From: Tubulanus polymorphus
Taxonomy: Eukaryota; Nemertea; Palaeonemertea; Tubulaniformes; Tubulanidae
Assembly (NCBI RefSeq): GCF_964204645.1
Contig: NC_134032.1
Span: 15,558,275 to 15,622,274 of the forward strand
Length of the DNA: 64,000 nt
Direction: 5' to 3'
Both the position numbers and the translations under genes were made by a program. Within the stretch, counting starts at the first letter, position 1; every line of letters begins with the position of its first letter. Positions 13,601 to 22,524 of the stretch are shown here, piece after piece. Below the pieces are notes generated by a model, which worked only from the letters and a program-made list of their open reading frames with translations, had not been told where the DNA came from and searched no databases.

Positions 13601-16600
13601 TAATCAGTCCAAATTGGACTGATAAAAATATTTTTGATTATATTTCTAGTTTTCCTAACAGTGAAAGTTTTTCTAGTTTTCCAACCGTGAATATATTTCA
13701 GAACTTCTTGTATTTTATATTTACCATGTTTTGAGGTGTATCAATCCGCCATCTACAGAACAGATTGTCGCCATAGTTACCCGGGTAGTTAGGACTGGTT
13801 ATGACGCCAGAAGTTCCGTTCTGTATTCTACCTGGCCACCAGCGGCTACAACTCGAGTCGATGTCATCTGTCAATACTGTATAGAAAAATACCCGTAGAT
13901 CTATAAACTTATAAAGCGGTAGTTAGTAGGACTAACTCAACTGATAATGAATTTAGTTAGCCTTCGGGTCGAGGTTAATACCAGTCTATAAAAAAGAGAA
14001 CTGGTCATCAGTTCCCACACCACATTGATCACCAGGTCACCACAACTGACTAGTCATCAGTCACCATAACTAAATAGTCACAACACTGACCAGACAAAAA
14101 ATCAGTCATCGCTTTATGGTATAGTGGTTAGAGTGATCGCCCGGTTATCGTGAGGTCACGGGTTCGAGGCTGAGGTTAGGCTTGTTAACATCCTCTAGCT
14201 AGGTGCTGATGCTAAGTTCCCGGGATAAAAAATATCTTTTGATTTTGATTAATGAAATATGTTTTTAATCTTTTAAATCATGTATATTGTGGTTTTTAAA
14301 CCTATTGTCAATTCTCCTAACGTCAGTTTGACCGGTGCGATTCTACCAATAGGTAGTTGCTGTTTTGAGAAAATGTATTCATTTTTTGAAATAAACAACT
14401 GTCCTTGAAACGAGTTCCGGAACAACGCGTCATACTGGCCGTTTAGTGAGGTAATAAAGTGACCGTTTGAGACCATTAGTTTAGAGAGTTCCTCAGATTG
14501 GCACCCGCACCGCGGCATTGATCAAACAGTTCTAACCTATGTGACGGCACTGATCTCAATAATTTAACTCTAAAATTCATCTACATCAACAAATTTAATC
14601 AGTATTAAGTGATATTGATATTATTTGCGCGCTTACCTTGAGAATTCTCGACGAATAAAATTACAGCGACCACAAACAAACTCTTCATCATCAACTCCAT
14701 ATTCAAACAGATACTCGCGATAAATACTCAACAACTGAACTGTGAACTACTACCAAAAGACTGCGCCTTTTCACAGAGACCGATACGATCAGCTTTATGA
14801 ATCAGAAAACTGAGTTGGTCTTTAAATAGTAATTTCATTTCCTTGTTTCAATCTAGAAACGATAAGAATCGCTGTTGTCACTCCGCCAGCATCATCATCA
14901 TTTATCATCATTATATGTTCATGTAAATACTGGCTTTATTTAGAGAATTATTAAGGATTAAATTGTCTCTCCATCATCACACTCAGTGTAACACAAATAG
15001 ATAAAGCCAAAAAACCACATAAACAGGATCTTCCTTATGTACCTTTGATAAAGTTAATGGACGATGAATAGAATCAAAACTTCGAAGTAAAGAAAACTGC
15101 ATTTTAGATAATAGTTTAATTTCCTTAATTATCTCTCTGATTTATGGTATAATCACCAGGATAATTATCTGCCCATCAGGAAACACAGACACTGGTGCTG
15201 CGGGATATTTATTTATAAACTGATAAATCAAACTTTTAAATAAAAACCAATATTTCGATGACTTCACTATCAAACGTCGCGTGTCAATCTCACAATAAAA
15301 AACCCGAAATAAAACAAGGAAATACAAGTCTAAATTACTCCGAACATTCAGTTTTACATTAAGGGTTTGACATATATGTTGGTTTTATTTCTATGATACG
15401 TAAAGACAATAATTCAGTTTTCTCCTAAATACCATTCAGTTCAGTTGTTATCAACACGGTAATTACTGTTTGAAGTTTTTAGTGCGTTTTTGATATTTCT
15501 AAAATTTTTCATCGCGTCTTTAACATTGTTTTATTCCTATGATAGAATGTTAAGACAAAAATAGTTAACTGATTTACGGTGGATAGTGGTAGATTTGACT
15601 ACTTGTCTCATAAGTACAGCTCCATTACTCCGATGTAGCTGCTTTGTACTAATAGCGAAAGCTACATAATTTACCCGCGGAAGCTACTAATTAAGGCCAG
15701 TCAAATCAACTATGGAACTAAGTTGTTCTTAGATATTGATTATACCCTGGAGCCAGTTGCATAGTCGTGACTTAAGTCCAAAAGTGGTCTTAAATCTTAA
15801 GACTGGTTATATTAGCTACAGAACTAAGTTGGTCTTAGACTGGTCTTAAGTCTAAGCCATGACTATGCAACCAGCCCTGGTTGCACAGTCGTGGCTAAAA
15901 GTCCAAAAGTGGTCTTAAATCTTAAGACTGATCTTAACTTGTTAGTTTGGCTATAGATCCAATTTGGTCGTAGACTGGTCTTGTCTAAGCCCTGACTGTG
16001 CAAACAGATCCCAGGTTAACCAACAGCTCATCCAAAACTAAGCTAGTGAAAGTCTACATCTCGTTGAATCGACTCCGGAATTTTCCACTCTTCCAGGTGA
16101 CCAACAGTTTCAATACAAATTCTGTTCAAACATCACAAACACGCGACAGTGCCAGAACGAAACCATCGCTGCTCAGCTAATTACCGATGTGAAACGTTGG
16201 AATCCACGAATGGACGCGGTATTCTGTCGGTGTCCACGTGACGAGTATTGGTTGGACGGATGGAGACGAGACAATGGAGTCTGGAGTTACATTTACACCT
16301 GTTATAAGGTATTATCATATATACAGTCATTTATTATATCTAAGCAACGTTTCGGCATAGGGACTATAAGCCATCATCTGGCGTAAAATGAATTAACAAG
16401 ATTTGAGCCTGATGATTATGGCTTATAGTCTTAAGCCGAAAACGTCGCTCAAATATATAAACCTTTTACTCAATAATTTTACACTGTTGGCTGAATTATT
16501 GTAAGATCTACGTGTAGTGGTAAAAGTGCAGATCTGCACCTCTCCGCGTAAACGGTTCAATCAATTACATTAAATATCATTGTTTCAGATTCAAAATGTC

Positions 16601-17021
16601 ATCAGCAATTCATACTTTGCCATTGGTTAATTTTAAGATATCTTCACTAGAAAGATTTTTATCCTGGATTCTGTCATTCAGTAGATTGCGTCAATCACGA
16701 GAGGTGCGGATCTGCACTTTTACCCGTGTAGTTCATTTCAAGGTCATGACGAATGTCGCCAGTTTTTAAAATTGTTTAACGTTTTTCATTGTTGTGTCGT
16801 TGCAGCCGACTTGTGAGCGTCGATCGCCTTGCGTAAAACATTATTTCGATTACGACGGTAAAACGACGGCGTTCGAATTCGAATGCTCGTGCGATAACGG
16901 CTTCCATTGTCCGACCAATCAGAAACTGGGAGACGCGTTTTTCACCGATATCGATTCGGACGAGAAATTCATGTACGGCTATTGCGAACGTAATAATAAC
17001 CGGAAGTACGTAGAAGTATAG
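4645..17021 (+). CDS. Secreted cysteine-rich protein, four exons, about 236 aa
   Basis: Exons: 4645-4749, 5298-5475, 16097-16308 and 16806-17021 (stop). Junctions are GAT|gtaagt, tttcag|TCT, AGAC|gtaagt, ttccag|GT, AAG|gtatta and ttgcag|CC; phases agree and the total is a multiple of three. Residues 1-24 look like a signal peptide (MYRKLLLLTLSAAYLLVCCA, then TVVA). Start choice: upstream in-frame ATGs at 4573, 4576 and 4633 exist, but 4645 gives the best signal peptide. The mature part has 16 cysteines, including CKCEMC, FCRCP and CSCDNGFHC clusters, and two N-glycosylation sequons (NIT, NET). I do not recognise the family; the CxC and even-cysteine pattern suggests an extracellular disulfide-rich factor. 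Intron 2 is 10.6 kb and holds an entire minus-strand receptor gene. The 90-bp satellite ends about 240 bp upstream. Confidence 0.75.
5616..5818. mobile_element. Fold-back MITE-like element
   Basis: The left end is 'gaggccagttccaaacgt', with 'cttaaatcttaaaactggt' following. The right side carries the inverted counterpart, ending 'cgactgtgaaactggcccc'. It sits in intron 2 of the secreted-protein gene. Non-coding. Confidence 0.65.
6220..6395 (-). pseudogene. Decayed tyrosine-repeat units downstream of the receptor gene
   Basis: On the minus strand this segment reads like more 39-bp repeats of the adjacent receptor tail (gatgtcaggaatgctaca, gatatcagaaactcttcaga), but frameshifts and a stop break the frame. 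It lies 290-460 bp beyond the receptor stop at 6682-6684, so it is either 3' UTR or former coding sequence. Confidence 0.55.
6396..6681. other. Sequence 3' of the receptor stop, no gene seen
   Basis: This is the likely 3' UTR and flank of the minus-strand receptor gene. It contains 'caaccttacttttccctac' and a partly inverted 'aaaggttgggtcccgac'. I see no clear AATAAA on the minus strand close to the stop. Confidence 0.35.
6682..7927 (-). other. Cytoplasmic tail exons with 39-bp (13-residue) tyrosine repeats
   Basis: Exons 7376-7927 and 6682-7281 are joined in phase 0. The first part is acidic, with tyrosine-less units such as NATDDDVDVR and NSTDDDEDVW. Then about 20 units with one tyrosine each follow: EDTYIVAGVRN, EDDYVVVAGVRN, EDTYVVPDIRN, EDDYVGPDVRN. 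About eight have Pro at +3 (YVVP, YVGP, YIVP), the YxxP type bound by Crk-family SH2 domains in known docking proteins. Multi-unit blocks are duplicated, so the repeat is still expanding. The end is IVPDGIRPQLG. Confidence 0.8.
6682..14700 (-). CDS. Five-CUB single-pass receptor with tandem tyrosine-repeat tail, 20 exons, about 1055 aa
   Basis: Minus-strand exons: 14637-14700, 13725-13876, 13305-13404, 13054-13182, 12850-12977, 12398-12494, 12057-12182, 11846-11976, 10806-10893, 10504-10629, 10293-10426, 9751-9838, 9450-9578, 9246-9373, 8720-8810, 8507-8641, 8243-8374, 8017-8054, 7376-7927 and 6682-7281. All junctions are GT-AG, phases agree and the sum is 3168 nt. Signal peptide about 1-21 (MELMMKSLFVVAVILFVENS). 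Five CUB domains follow (about 28-615), each with SPNYP/SPNHP, CRW, EISFDS, CYDALTIK and YCG..PP motifs. Transmembrane segment about 623-647, then stop-transfer KQRR. The tail of about 400 aa has 13-residue units such as NPPEDTYVVPDVR. Glu and Asp at the usual CUB calcium positions suggest ligand-binding CUBs. Inferred role: cell-surface receptor docking SH2 proteins. The gene lies antisense inside an intron of the secreted-protein gene. Confidence 0.85.
8243..8374 (-). other. Transmembrane exon of the receptor
   Basis: The exon encodes TDTDTSSF, then a hydrophobic run of about 25 residues (VTVVIGIGFLFIVIVIAIAT and VLML), then KQRRILRNR. It is a classical type I anchor with a positive-inside rule. 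It enters in phase 1 from CUB 5 and leaves in phase 1 into the 38-nt exon 8017-8054. Confidence 0.9.
8507..9373 (-). other. CUB domain 5 module (exons 14-16)
   Basis: DSCSKTPIIQNGRSG with SPNYPENYYHNLDCRW, IHEISFDSNFQVQ with GSCSDALTIKNETG, and SYQYCGSAAPGNRSYTG with IQFTSDNSRSGAGFILLW. Only this copy uses the SYQYCGSAA type of third exon, the likely ancestral form of the unused starts in the other modules. Confidence 0.85.
9450..10426 (-). other. CUB domain 4 module (exons 11-13)
   Basis: DSRLCSKTPIIQNG with SPNHPNNYYRRLDCRW, VVEISFHSNFHIQ with GRCYDALTIKSESG, and NEYCNYTAPPTRVYSG with FRSDASSESGIGFKLFW. The usual YCG is YCN here. A relict SIEYCGVAASDR start lies at about 9610-9665. Confidence 0.85.
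10504..11976 (-). other. CUB domain 3 module (exons 8-10)
   Basis: DSTCSATPRIQNGTSG with SPNHPGNYGYNLYCRW, then MVEISFDSKFRLFGG with GGCYDALTIKSETG, then NVYCGNTAPPTRYYFG with FKSDSSISYSGFKLLW. Its first intron carries a GC-rich fold-back element (11505-11806). An unused SIEYCGVAATD exon start lies at about 10690-10740. Confidence 0.85.
11505..11806. mobile_element. GC-rich fold-back element with many GTCGC/GCGAC motifs
   Basis: Terminal inverted repeats: left 'ccgggcttaggtcggcc', right 'ggtcgacctacgcccgg'. The interior is filled with GCGAC/GTCGC pentamers, unlike the AT-rich surroundings. No transposase is encoded. It sits in an intron of the receptor gene. Long frames across it on both strands are by-products of the motif. 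A related fragment occurs at about 11297-11345. Confidence 0.65.
12057..12977 (-). other. CUB domain 2 module (exons 5-7)
   Basis: Three exons of the same design: DSCSKTPIIQNGTSG with SPNYPNGYY, VVEISFDSHFQIEP with HCYDALTIKSETG, and NEYCGYTTPPTRVYSG with FRSDNSSSYKGFKLVW. An unused copy of the YCG exon start (SIEYCGVAA) lies upstream of the third exon at about 12295-12335. A dispersed repeat fills the intron at 12655-12800. Confidence 0.85.
12655..12800 (+). repeat. Dispersed repeat, copy 2 (CGTTTCG type)
   Basis: Second copy of the 268-410 repeat, sharing 'aagataaaaacccactat' and 'acgtttcgatc'. It lies in the receptor gene intron between CUB 2 exons 5 and 6. Confidence 0.6.
13054..13876 (-). 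other. CUB domain 1 module (exons 2-4)
   Basis: Exon 13725-13876 gives SCSRWWPGRIQNG and SPNYPGNYGDNLFCRW. Exon 13305-13404 gives ILEISFDPIF and GYCYRDTLYI. Exon 13054-13182 gives NVYCGNTAPPTRYYSG and IQFRSDNSSSYHKGFKLLWW. Four cysteines sit at the usual CUB positions. It is the most divergent of the five copies in its middle exon. Confidence 0.85.
14105..14258 (+). mobile_element. tRNA-derived SINE
   Basis: 'tggtatagtggttagag' resembles a pol III A box and 'gggttcgaggctg' a B box, about 35 bp apart. A tRNA-unrelated part follows, ending in repeated TTTTGA. A cloverleaf with proper stems does not form, so this is a SINE and not a tRNA gene. It lies in intron 1 of the receptor gene. Confidence 0.6.
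14259..14636. other. Receptor intron 1 remainder, no supported exon
   Basis: A minus-strand frame of 81 codons (14273-14518) is present but is bypassed by the phase-consistent junction between exons 14637-14700 and 13725-13876. I do not recognise its product. Confidence 0.4.
14760..15744. other. Upstream flank of the receptor gene, no gene seen
   Basis: AT-rich sequence still inside intron 2 of the secreted-protein gene and just 5' of the receptor start codon. It should contain the receptor promoter, but I see no diagnostic element. Confidence 0.4.
15745..16014. mobile_element. Two adjacent fold-back elements directly before exon 3
   Basis: Element 1 (15745-15880) runs from 'ccctggagccagttgcatag' to 'ctatgcaaccagccctgg'. 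Element 2 (about 15873-16014) runs from 'gccctggttgcacagtcgtg' to 'gactgtgcaaacagatccca'. They share the 'ccagccctgg' boundary. The second ends only about 80 bp before the exon 3 acceptor at 16096. Confidence 0.65.
16342..16448. mobile_element. Fold-back element in intron 3
   Basis: The left arm 'aacgtttcggcatagggact' with 'ataagccatcatctgg' is inverted on the right as 'gatgattatggcttatagtc' with 'ttaagccgaaaacgt'. Non-coding. Confidence 0.6.
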
Positions 17022-17095
17022 TGTAAACTGACACTCGCGCGCCGTCTATAGGCCGATCACCGAACTATGGTCGCCTATTTTGGTACGCTGCCATG

Positions 17096-17231
17096 GGCCA
17101 CCTTCGGTTATCGGAGTTAGTCGACTATAGTCGAACTAAGGGAAACCGAATGTCCGTTAGTCGGAACTATAGTCCGGGTATAGTTCGAAGATTAAGCGAT
17201 TAGTCGAGTAGACACGAAAACCGAATTTGGT
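17096..17231. mobile_element. ACCGAA fold-back element, copy A
   Basis: 'ggccaccttcggttatcgg' on the left and 'cgaaaaccgaatttggtc' on the right. It is inverted relative to copies at 17767 and 29961 and lies just past the stop of the secreted-protein gene, probably within its 3' UTR. Confidence 0.6.
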
Positions 17232-17432
17232 CAACGTTTTGTTACTGGAAGTTCGTCGTTTATTGGCGTGGAAAAAAGACATTGGCGCCATCATATTGTA
17301 AGGATTTTATTTGGTATTGCGTTCACTGTCTCAAATATTAGTAATTTCTGATTGGGTTAAAATGAGAATCAGTATTGAGATAATCGGAGAGAGATGTAAT
17401 GGTGAAATTGACGAATTTAATGACAAGAAAAA

Positions 17433-17438
17433 AATAAA
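17433..17438 (+). terminator. Polyadenylation signal AATAAA
   Basis: AATAAA lies about 410 bp after the stop at 17021, followed by a T-rich stretch. It is the likely 3' end signal of the secreted-protein gene. Confidence 0.45.
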
Positions 17439-17766
17439 CTCTTTTTTGCTATTCAAAATATGTCCATGTTGTTTCCTTGAGGTTTAACACTTCGAGTGTC
17501 AGTCACACAAATCTCCCAACGCTTCACCATGCGTATATAACCGTGTTATTTCAGTGTGAAATATTAATTATGCCCATCAACAATTATGGCAAGCGCGTGT
17601 TAAAAAGGGAGGATTGTCCAACAGCAAACCACGCCATTAAGCGTCCGCACACGAGCGAATTCTGCGTACGTGCAGTGGACACCCGTCTGCAGCAAACAAG
17701 TATTTCGCAAGTTGATATATGACGTCATGCGCATAAAGCGCCAGTAATGAAATCAACGCGTCGCGC

Positions 17767-18243
17767 GGCCAAATTCGGTTTTCGCATCTAGTCGACTAGT
17801 GGTCGCAACTAATGTGCTTGATTTTCGAACTATTTCCGGAATATAGTTCCGACATTCGGTTTCATTTAGTTCGACCTTAGTCTACTAACTCAGAGGCGCT
17901 TTACGAGCATCCGATCTTTGCGATCGATTTCGTGAACGATTTGCTCCGATCGTACGATCGAATCGAACGTTCGTAAAAATGACGATGGATTTGGCTAATC
18001 ACATGACATAAATATGGCGACGTTGAGGAAAAAAAATGTATGGTTTTGAACTACCCGGTGCCGCCATCTTGGAAATCAAATCGCTCGCCGAGCGAGTTGG
18101 TCGATTTCAAAAATCGATCGAAAAATCGTGTTCGTAAAAACGCCGATCGTGAAATCGATCGCAAAAATCGGTGCTCGTAAATGCGTTCCTACGATCGATC
18201 GCAAAAATCGGATGCTCGTAAAAACGCCTCAGATAACCGAGGC
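17767..18243. mobile_element. ACCGAA fold-back element, copy B, split by another element
   Basis: The left part (17767-17892) matches copy C at 29961 ('ggccaaattcggttttcg', then 'cattcggtttcatttagttc'). The right end ('gataaccgaggct') resumes at 18231. The intervening 17893-18230 is a different fold-back element, so the insertion order can be read. Confidence 0.55.
17893..18230. mobile_element. Fold-back element with ATCGATCG-rich long inverted ends
   Basis: The left end 'gaggcgctttacgagcatcc' with 'gatctttgcgatcgat' is matched by the reverse complement of the right end 'ggatgctcgtaaaaacgcct'. Arms are about 40 bp with few mismatches. No transposase. Nested inside copy B of the ACCGAA element. 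Confidence 0.7.
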
Positions 18244-19190
18244 TAGAGGGCGAAGACCGGCAACCAGTCTAACCAAATCCGTTTCCAACTGGCCTGAAAC
18301 CGCAAAGGATCTTCACTCACCGGCCAAGGGCTTCGAACTCACTAAGCTCAAGCCATTCCCCAGACTCAATGACACGAGGTGTCCGACCAATCAGCGCTCG
18401 TGTTGGGGGTTTGCGAAAGCGAGTTCGGTAAGCGATACGAACCCCTGGCAAGCGAGGATGACCCGTGAAGTGGAAACGGAATCTTTTGTCTACGTAGTCC
18501 GAACCCGCAGTTCGCCACCGATACACCGGAACCAGTCCATATGACATTGGATAGTTTGGACGTGGGACCGGAACAAACGACAGCAATAACCGAGGGTTGG
18601 GACTTACAGAAAACACGTGCAAACTCTTTTCATCGTTTTCTAAAACCTGTCCAAAGCTAAAACTTGAAACGGGTTTTTGCGATGGAAGAGTGGTTTGAAA
18701 GTGTTTAATTGAAATCAGAAAGTCTGCGGCTGGGAATCGCAGTGATTGAAACTCACCACGGATCCCACGATAAACAAACAACACGATAATACATATATTT
18801 ATTGATGTACATAAAATTGATACAAGAATTTCATCATCTGGTGGAATTATTCCAACAGGTTTAGCAGCATCACAGATTACTACAAATAATACATATATAA
18901 CATTTATACAAATAAATACAAACTCAGATACAACGATTCATCGGATTTCAACAAATATATAGAATTTTGTCCCAAGTAAGAAAATTTGATAAATTCCACA
19001 CTTCATAAAACGTACTATCGCTTATAACTAACCGATTTTCTGGTCCCGCAAAATTGATTAAGCCTATGGTCCAAAATAACTATCTATAACAACCACCTTT
19101 TAACTGTAAAGGTTTAGTTAGGTTAAAGGATAATTAGTACTTATTTATGTTAGGTTTAGAAGAAATCAAAAGGTGGCTGTAATTGATAGG
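18244..19190. other. No supported gene; mixed repeat remnants
   Basis: A minus-strand frame of 155 codons (18317-18784) lacks an ATG at its head and contains the dispersed motif 'cctggcaagcgaggatg' also seen at 30110. I do not call a gene. Confidence 0.4.
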
Positions 19191-19229
19191 ATTGAAGACA
19201 CGTGGCGGATGATTAAAGACAAGAGGACA

Positions 19230-19345
19230 TGAGAAGTTTTGGTTGAGGGGATGAGTTGAGGTGGGGAGGGGGATGACTTGAGGTGGGGAGGGGGATCAGT
19301 TGAGGTGGGGAGGGGGATCAGTTGAGGTGGGGAGAGGGAGAGGGG
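19230..19345. repeat. Short tandem repeat (ggatcagttgaggtgggga), about 4 units
   Basis: Purine-rich units of about 25 bp, 'gttgaggtggggaggggga', repeat about four times. Confidence 0.75.
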
Positions 19346-20239
19346 ATAAATGCAAGATGGTTGAGTCATCACATATACAAATTGACACAATGGCAGTTTA
19401 ATAGAATATTCTCATTTCAATGTCATTTGCAGTGTGATACCGATGAGTTCACCAGACAGCTTCTCACAGGGGGTAGATTCTGCAGAGCTTGGAGGATGTT
19501 GAGTTCACCAAACAGTGTCTCACTGGAGGTAGATCCTGCAGCACTTGGATGTTGAGTTCACCAGACAGTGTCTCACTGGGGGTAGATTCTGCAGCACTTG
19601 GATGTTGAGTTCACCAGACAGTGTCTCACTGGGGGTAGATTCTGCAGCACTTGGATGTTGAGTTCACCAGACAGTGTCTCACTGGGGGTAGATTCTGCAG
19701 CACTTGGATGTTGAGTTCACCAGACAGTGTCTCACTGGGGGTAGATTCTGCAGCACTTGGATGTTGAGTTCACCAGACAGTGTCTCACTGGGGGTAGATT
19801 CTGCAGCACTTGGATGTTGAGTTCACCAGACAGTGTCTCACTGGGAGTAGATTCTGCAGCACTTGGATGTTGAGTTCACCAGACAGCGTCTCACTGGGAG
19901 TAGATGATCTCAGCGTGAATGATAGAAAAATAATGAAAAGAAATACATGTTAGAATATATTCATACAGTAGACAGAGTAAGGTTTAACTGCTTTGTGGTA
20001 AAAACATGTGCTTCAAATCAGGAATTATTTGTTCCTGAATCTCTTGTGTCAAATGATACATGTATTTCAAAGTGTGACAGTCCAGCTCGCATGTTTGAGT
20101 TCATTTCCACGAAATACATTACATGATGAGGCTGCTATTTAGAATTGAATCACATAAAATACTCAATTATTTCACCAGCTGATTTGTCCATTAAAACCTA
20201 GGAATTTCGAATATATTTCTAAGATGCCAAATTCCTCGT

Positions 20240-20605
20240 CTAAGCTAAACTCGCCCCTAGTGGTTTATAAAGACGACCGACACCTCTTTCTTTCTTTCTT
20301 TCTTTCTGTTTACTCTTTTTTTGCGCCCGTGAATTATGCTTAAACATGTTCGAGGTGATTTTTTCAAACTGTTTTAAGGTGCGTCCCCGCAGACAACTGA
20401 GGCTAGGATAGAAATGTCCGTATCTCTTGATGCACATGACTACCTTATCGAGTAAGTGATCATACACACGATACTCCCAGAGTCCGCGGTTCAGTAAAGG
20501 AGCGTCCGATGCCCTCATGCTATCGTCCTCCCCGGGTGGCCTTTCGCCATCCCTGTCACCGAGCATATTCACTTTAAGGGCTACCACCCCCCTTACCGCC
20601 ACCAC
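20240..20605 (-). CDS. Hypothetical 121-codon frame, copy 1 (doubtful)
   Basis: Open frame in the single-copy part of the 1.92-kb duplication, ending KKERGVGRLYKPLGASLA. The head lacks an ATG; the first internal ATG gives a shorter product. A (TTTC)n microsatellite supplies the KERKKERK stretch. It includes LWEYRVYDHLLDKVVMCIKR, which looks protein-like, but I recognise no family. It could be an exon of an unseen gene. Confidence 0.2.
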   Translation of the reverse strand: MVAVRGVVALKVNMLGDRDGERPPGEDDSMRASDAPLLNRGLWEYRVYDHLLDKVVMCIKRYGHFYPSLSCLRGRTLKQFEKITSNMFKHNSRAQKKSKQKERKKERGVGRLYKPLGASLA

Positions 20606-22158
20606 TATTTTTCTTCCCGCCGTCTCGCAAAGACAGAAACGAGTTTAACTCAGAAAAGGAAGAACCCGAATGGATTCAATTTGATTTATACGTGTGGTCA
20701 GGTTTGGGTTCGGATCCCGAGGCACCGAGCACAGTGTATTTCAATGTGACCATTTTGTCACCTTGCGTCGCTGATTCAGAATAAGTTGCCAAAGTGAGAT
20801 TAGAAATAAATCAGCGATTTAAATCATTTAGAAATCAACAAATAAAAAATCTGGATTTCATGAATCCAATGAAAACCAATTCTAGACTTCGTGATTGAAC
20901 AAATGAATTTTGACAGTTATTACATAAGAAAAAGGTTTAGAAATATTGAGCCATTTGACAACCACACATTGAATCATGTATTTAATCAGAAATCACTCAA
21001 AACAGTCAAAAGTTCTCATCGACAACTGGTCAAATTGTTATCTTTACTTCACATCTATAGAATTTGAGGTTTTCAAAATCAAGGAGAATTCAAACCTCTG
21101 AAAAAATTCATATCAGCAATTTTTAGGTGTAATTTATCATTGCTTACCTTCTGTAGCGCATGGATGTCAAATTTATCAGTCTCACACAGATCATCTCCTT
21201 GGATGTTGAGTTCACCAGACAGTGTCTCACTGGGGGTAGATTCTGCAGCACTTGGATGTTGAGTTTACCAGACAGTGTCTCACTGGGGGTAGATTCTGCA
21301 GCACTTGGATGTTGAGTTCACCAGACAGTTTCTCACTGGAGGTAGATCCTGCAGCACTTGGATGTTGAGTTCACCAGACAGTGTCTCACTGGGGGTAGAT
21401 TCTGCAGCACTTGGATGTTGAGTTCACCAGACAGTGTCTCACTGGGGGTAGATTCTGCAGCACTTGGATGTTGAGTTCACCAGACAGTGTCTCACTGGGG
21501 GTAGATTCTGCAGCACTTGGATGTTGAGTTCACCAGACAGTGTCTCACTGGGGGTAGATTCTGCAGCACTTGGATGTTGAGTTCACCAGACAGTGTCTCA
21601 CTGGGGGTAGATTCTGCAGCACTTGGATGTTGAGTTCACCAGACAGTGTCTCACTGGGGGTAGATTCTGCAGCACTTGGATGTTGAGTTCACCAGACAGT
21701 GTCTCACTGGGGGTAGATTCTGCAGCACTTGGATGTTGAGTTCACCAGACAGTGTCTCACTGGGAGTAGATTCTGCAGCACTTGGATGTTGAGTTCACCA
21801 GACAGCGTCTCACTGGGAGTAGATGATCTCAGCGTGAATGATAGAAAAATAATGAAAAGAAATACATGTTAGAATATATTCATACAGTAGACAGAGTAAG
21901 GTTTAACTGCTTTGTGGTAAAAACATGTGCTTCAAATCAGGAATTATTTGTTCCTGAATCTCTTGTGTCAAATGATACATGTATTTCAAAGTGTGACAGT
22001 CCAGCTCGCATGTTTGAGTTCATTTCCACGAAATACATTACATGATGAGGCTGCTATTTAGAATTGAATCACATAAAATACTCAATTATTTCACCAGCTG
22101 ATTTGTCCATTAAAACCTAGGAATTTCGAATATATTTCTAAGATGCCAAATTCCTCGT

Positions 22159-22524
22159 CTAAGCTAAACTCGCCCCTAGTGGTTTATAAAGACGACCGAC
22201 ACCTCTTTCTTTCTTTCTTTCTTTCTGTTTACTCTTTTTTTGCGCCCGTGAATTATGCTTAAACATGTTCGAGGTGATTTTTTCAAACTGTTTTAAGGTG
22301 CGTCCCCGCAGACAACTGAGGCTAGGATAGAAATGTCCGTATCTCTTGATGCACATGACTACCTTATCGAGTAAGTGATCATACACACGATACTCCCAGA
22401 GTCCGCGGTTCAGTAAAGGAGCGTCCGATGCCCTCATGCTATCGTCCTCCCCGGGTGGCCTTTCGCCATCCCTGTCACCGAGCATATTCACTTTAAGGGC
22501 TACCACCCCCCTTACCGCCACCAC
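22159..22524 (-). CDS. Hypothetical 121-codon frame, copy 2 (doubtful)
   Basis: Identical in translation to the frame at 20240-20605, because the entire segment is duplicated. Identity at all positions shows a recent duplication or an assembly duplication; it is not evidence of selection. Confidence 0.2.
   Translation of the reverse strand: MVAVRGVVALKVNMLGDRDGERPPGEDDSMRASDAPLLNRGLWEYRVYDHLLDKVVMCIKRYGHFYPSLSCLRGRTLKQFEKITSNMFKHNSRAQKKSKQKERKKERGVGRLYKPLGASLA

Noticed and set aside
14108-14180. Possible tRNA gene
   Set aside because: A and B boxes are visible but acceptor and anticodon stems do not pair; a SINE head fits better.
18317-18784. 155-codon minus-strand frame
   Set aside because: No ATG at the head, overlaps transposon remnants, no splice support.
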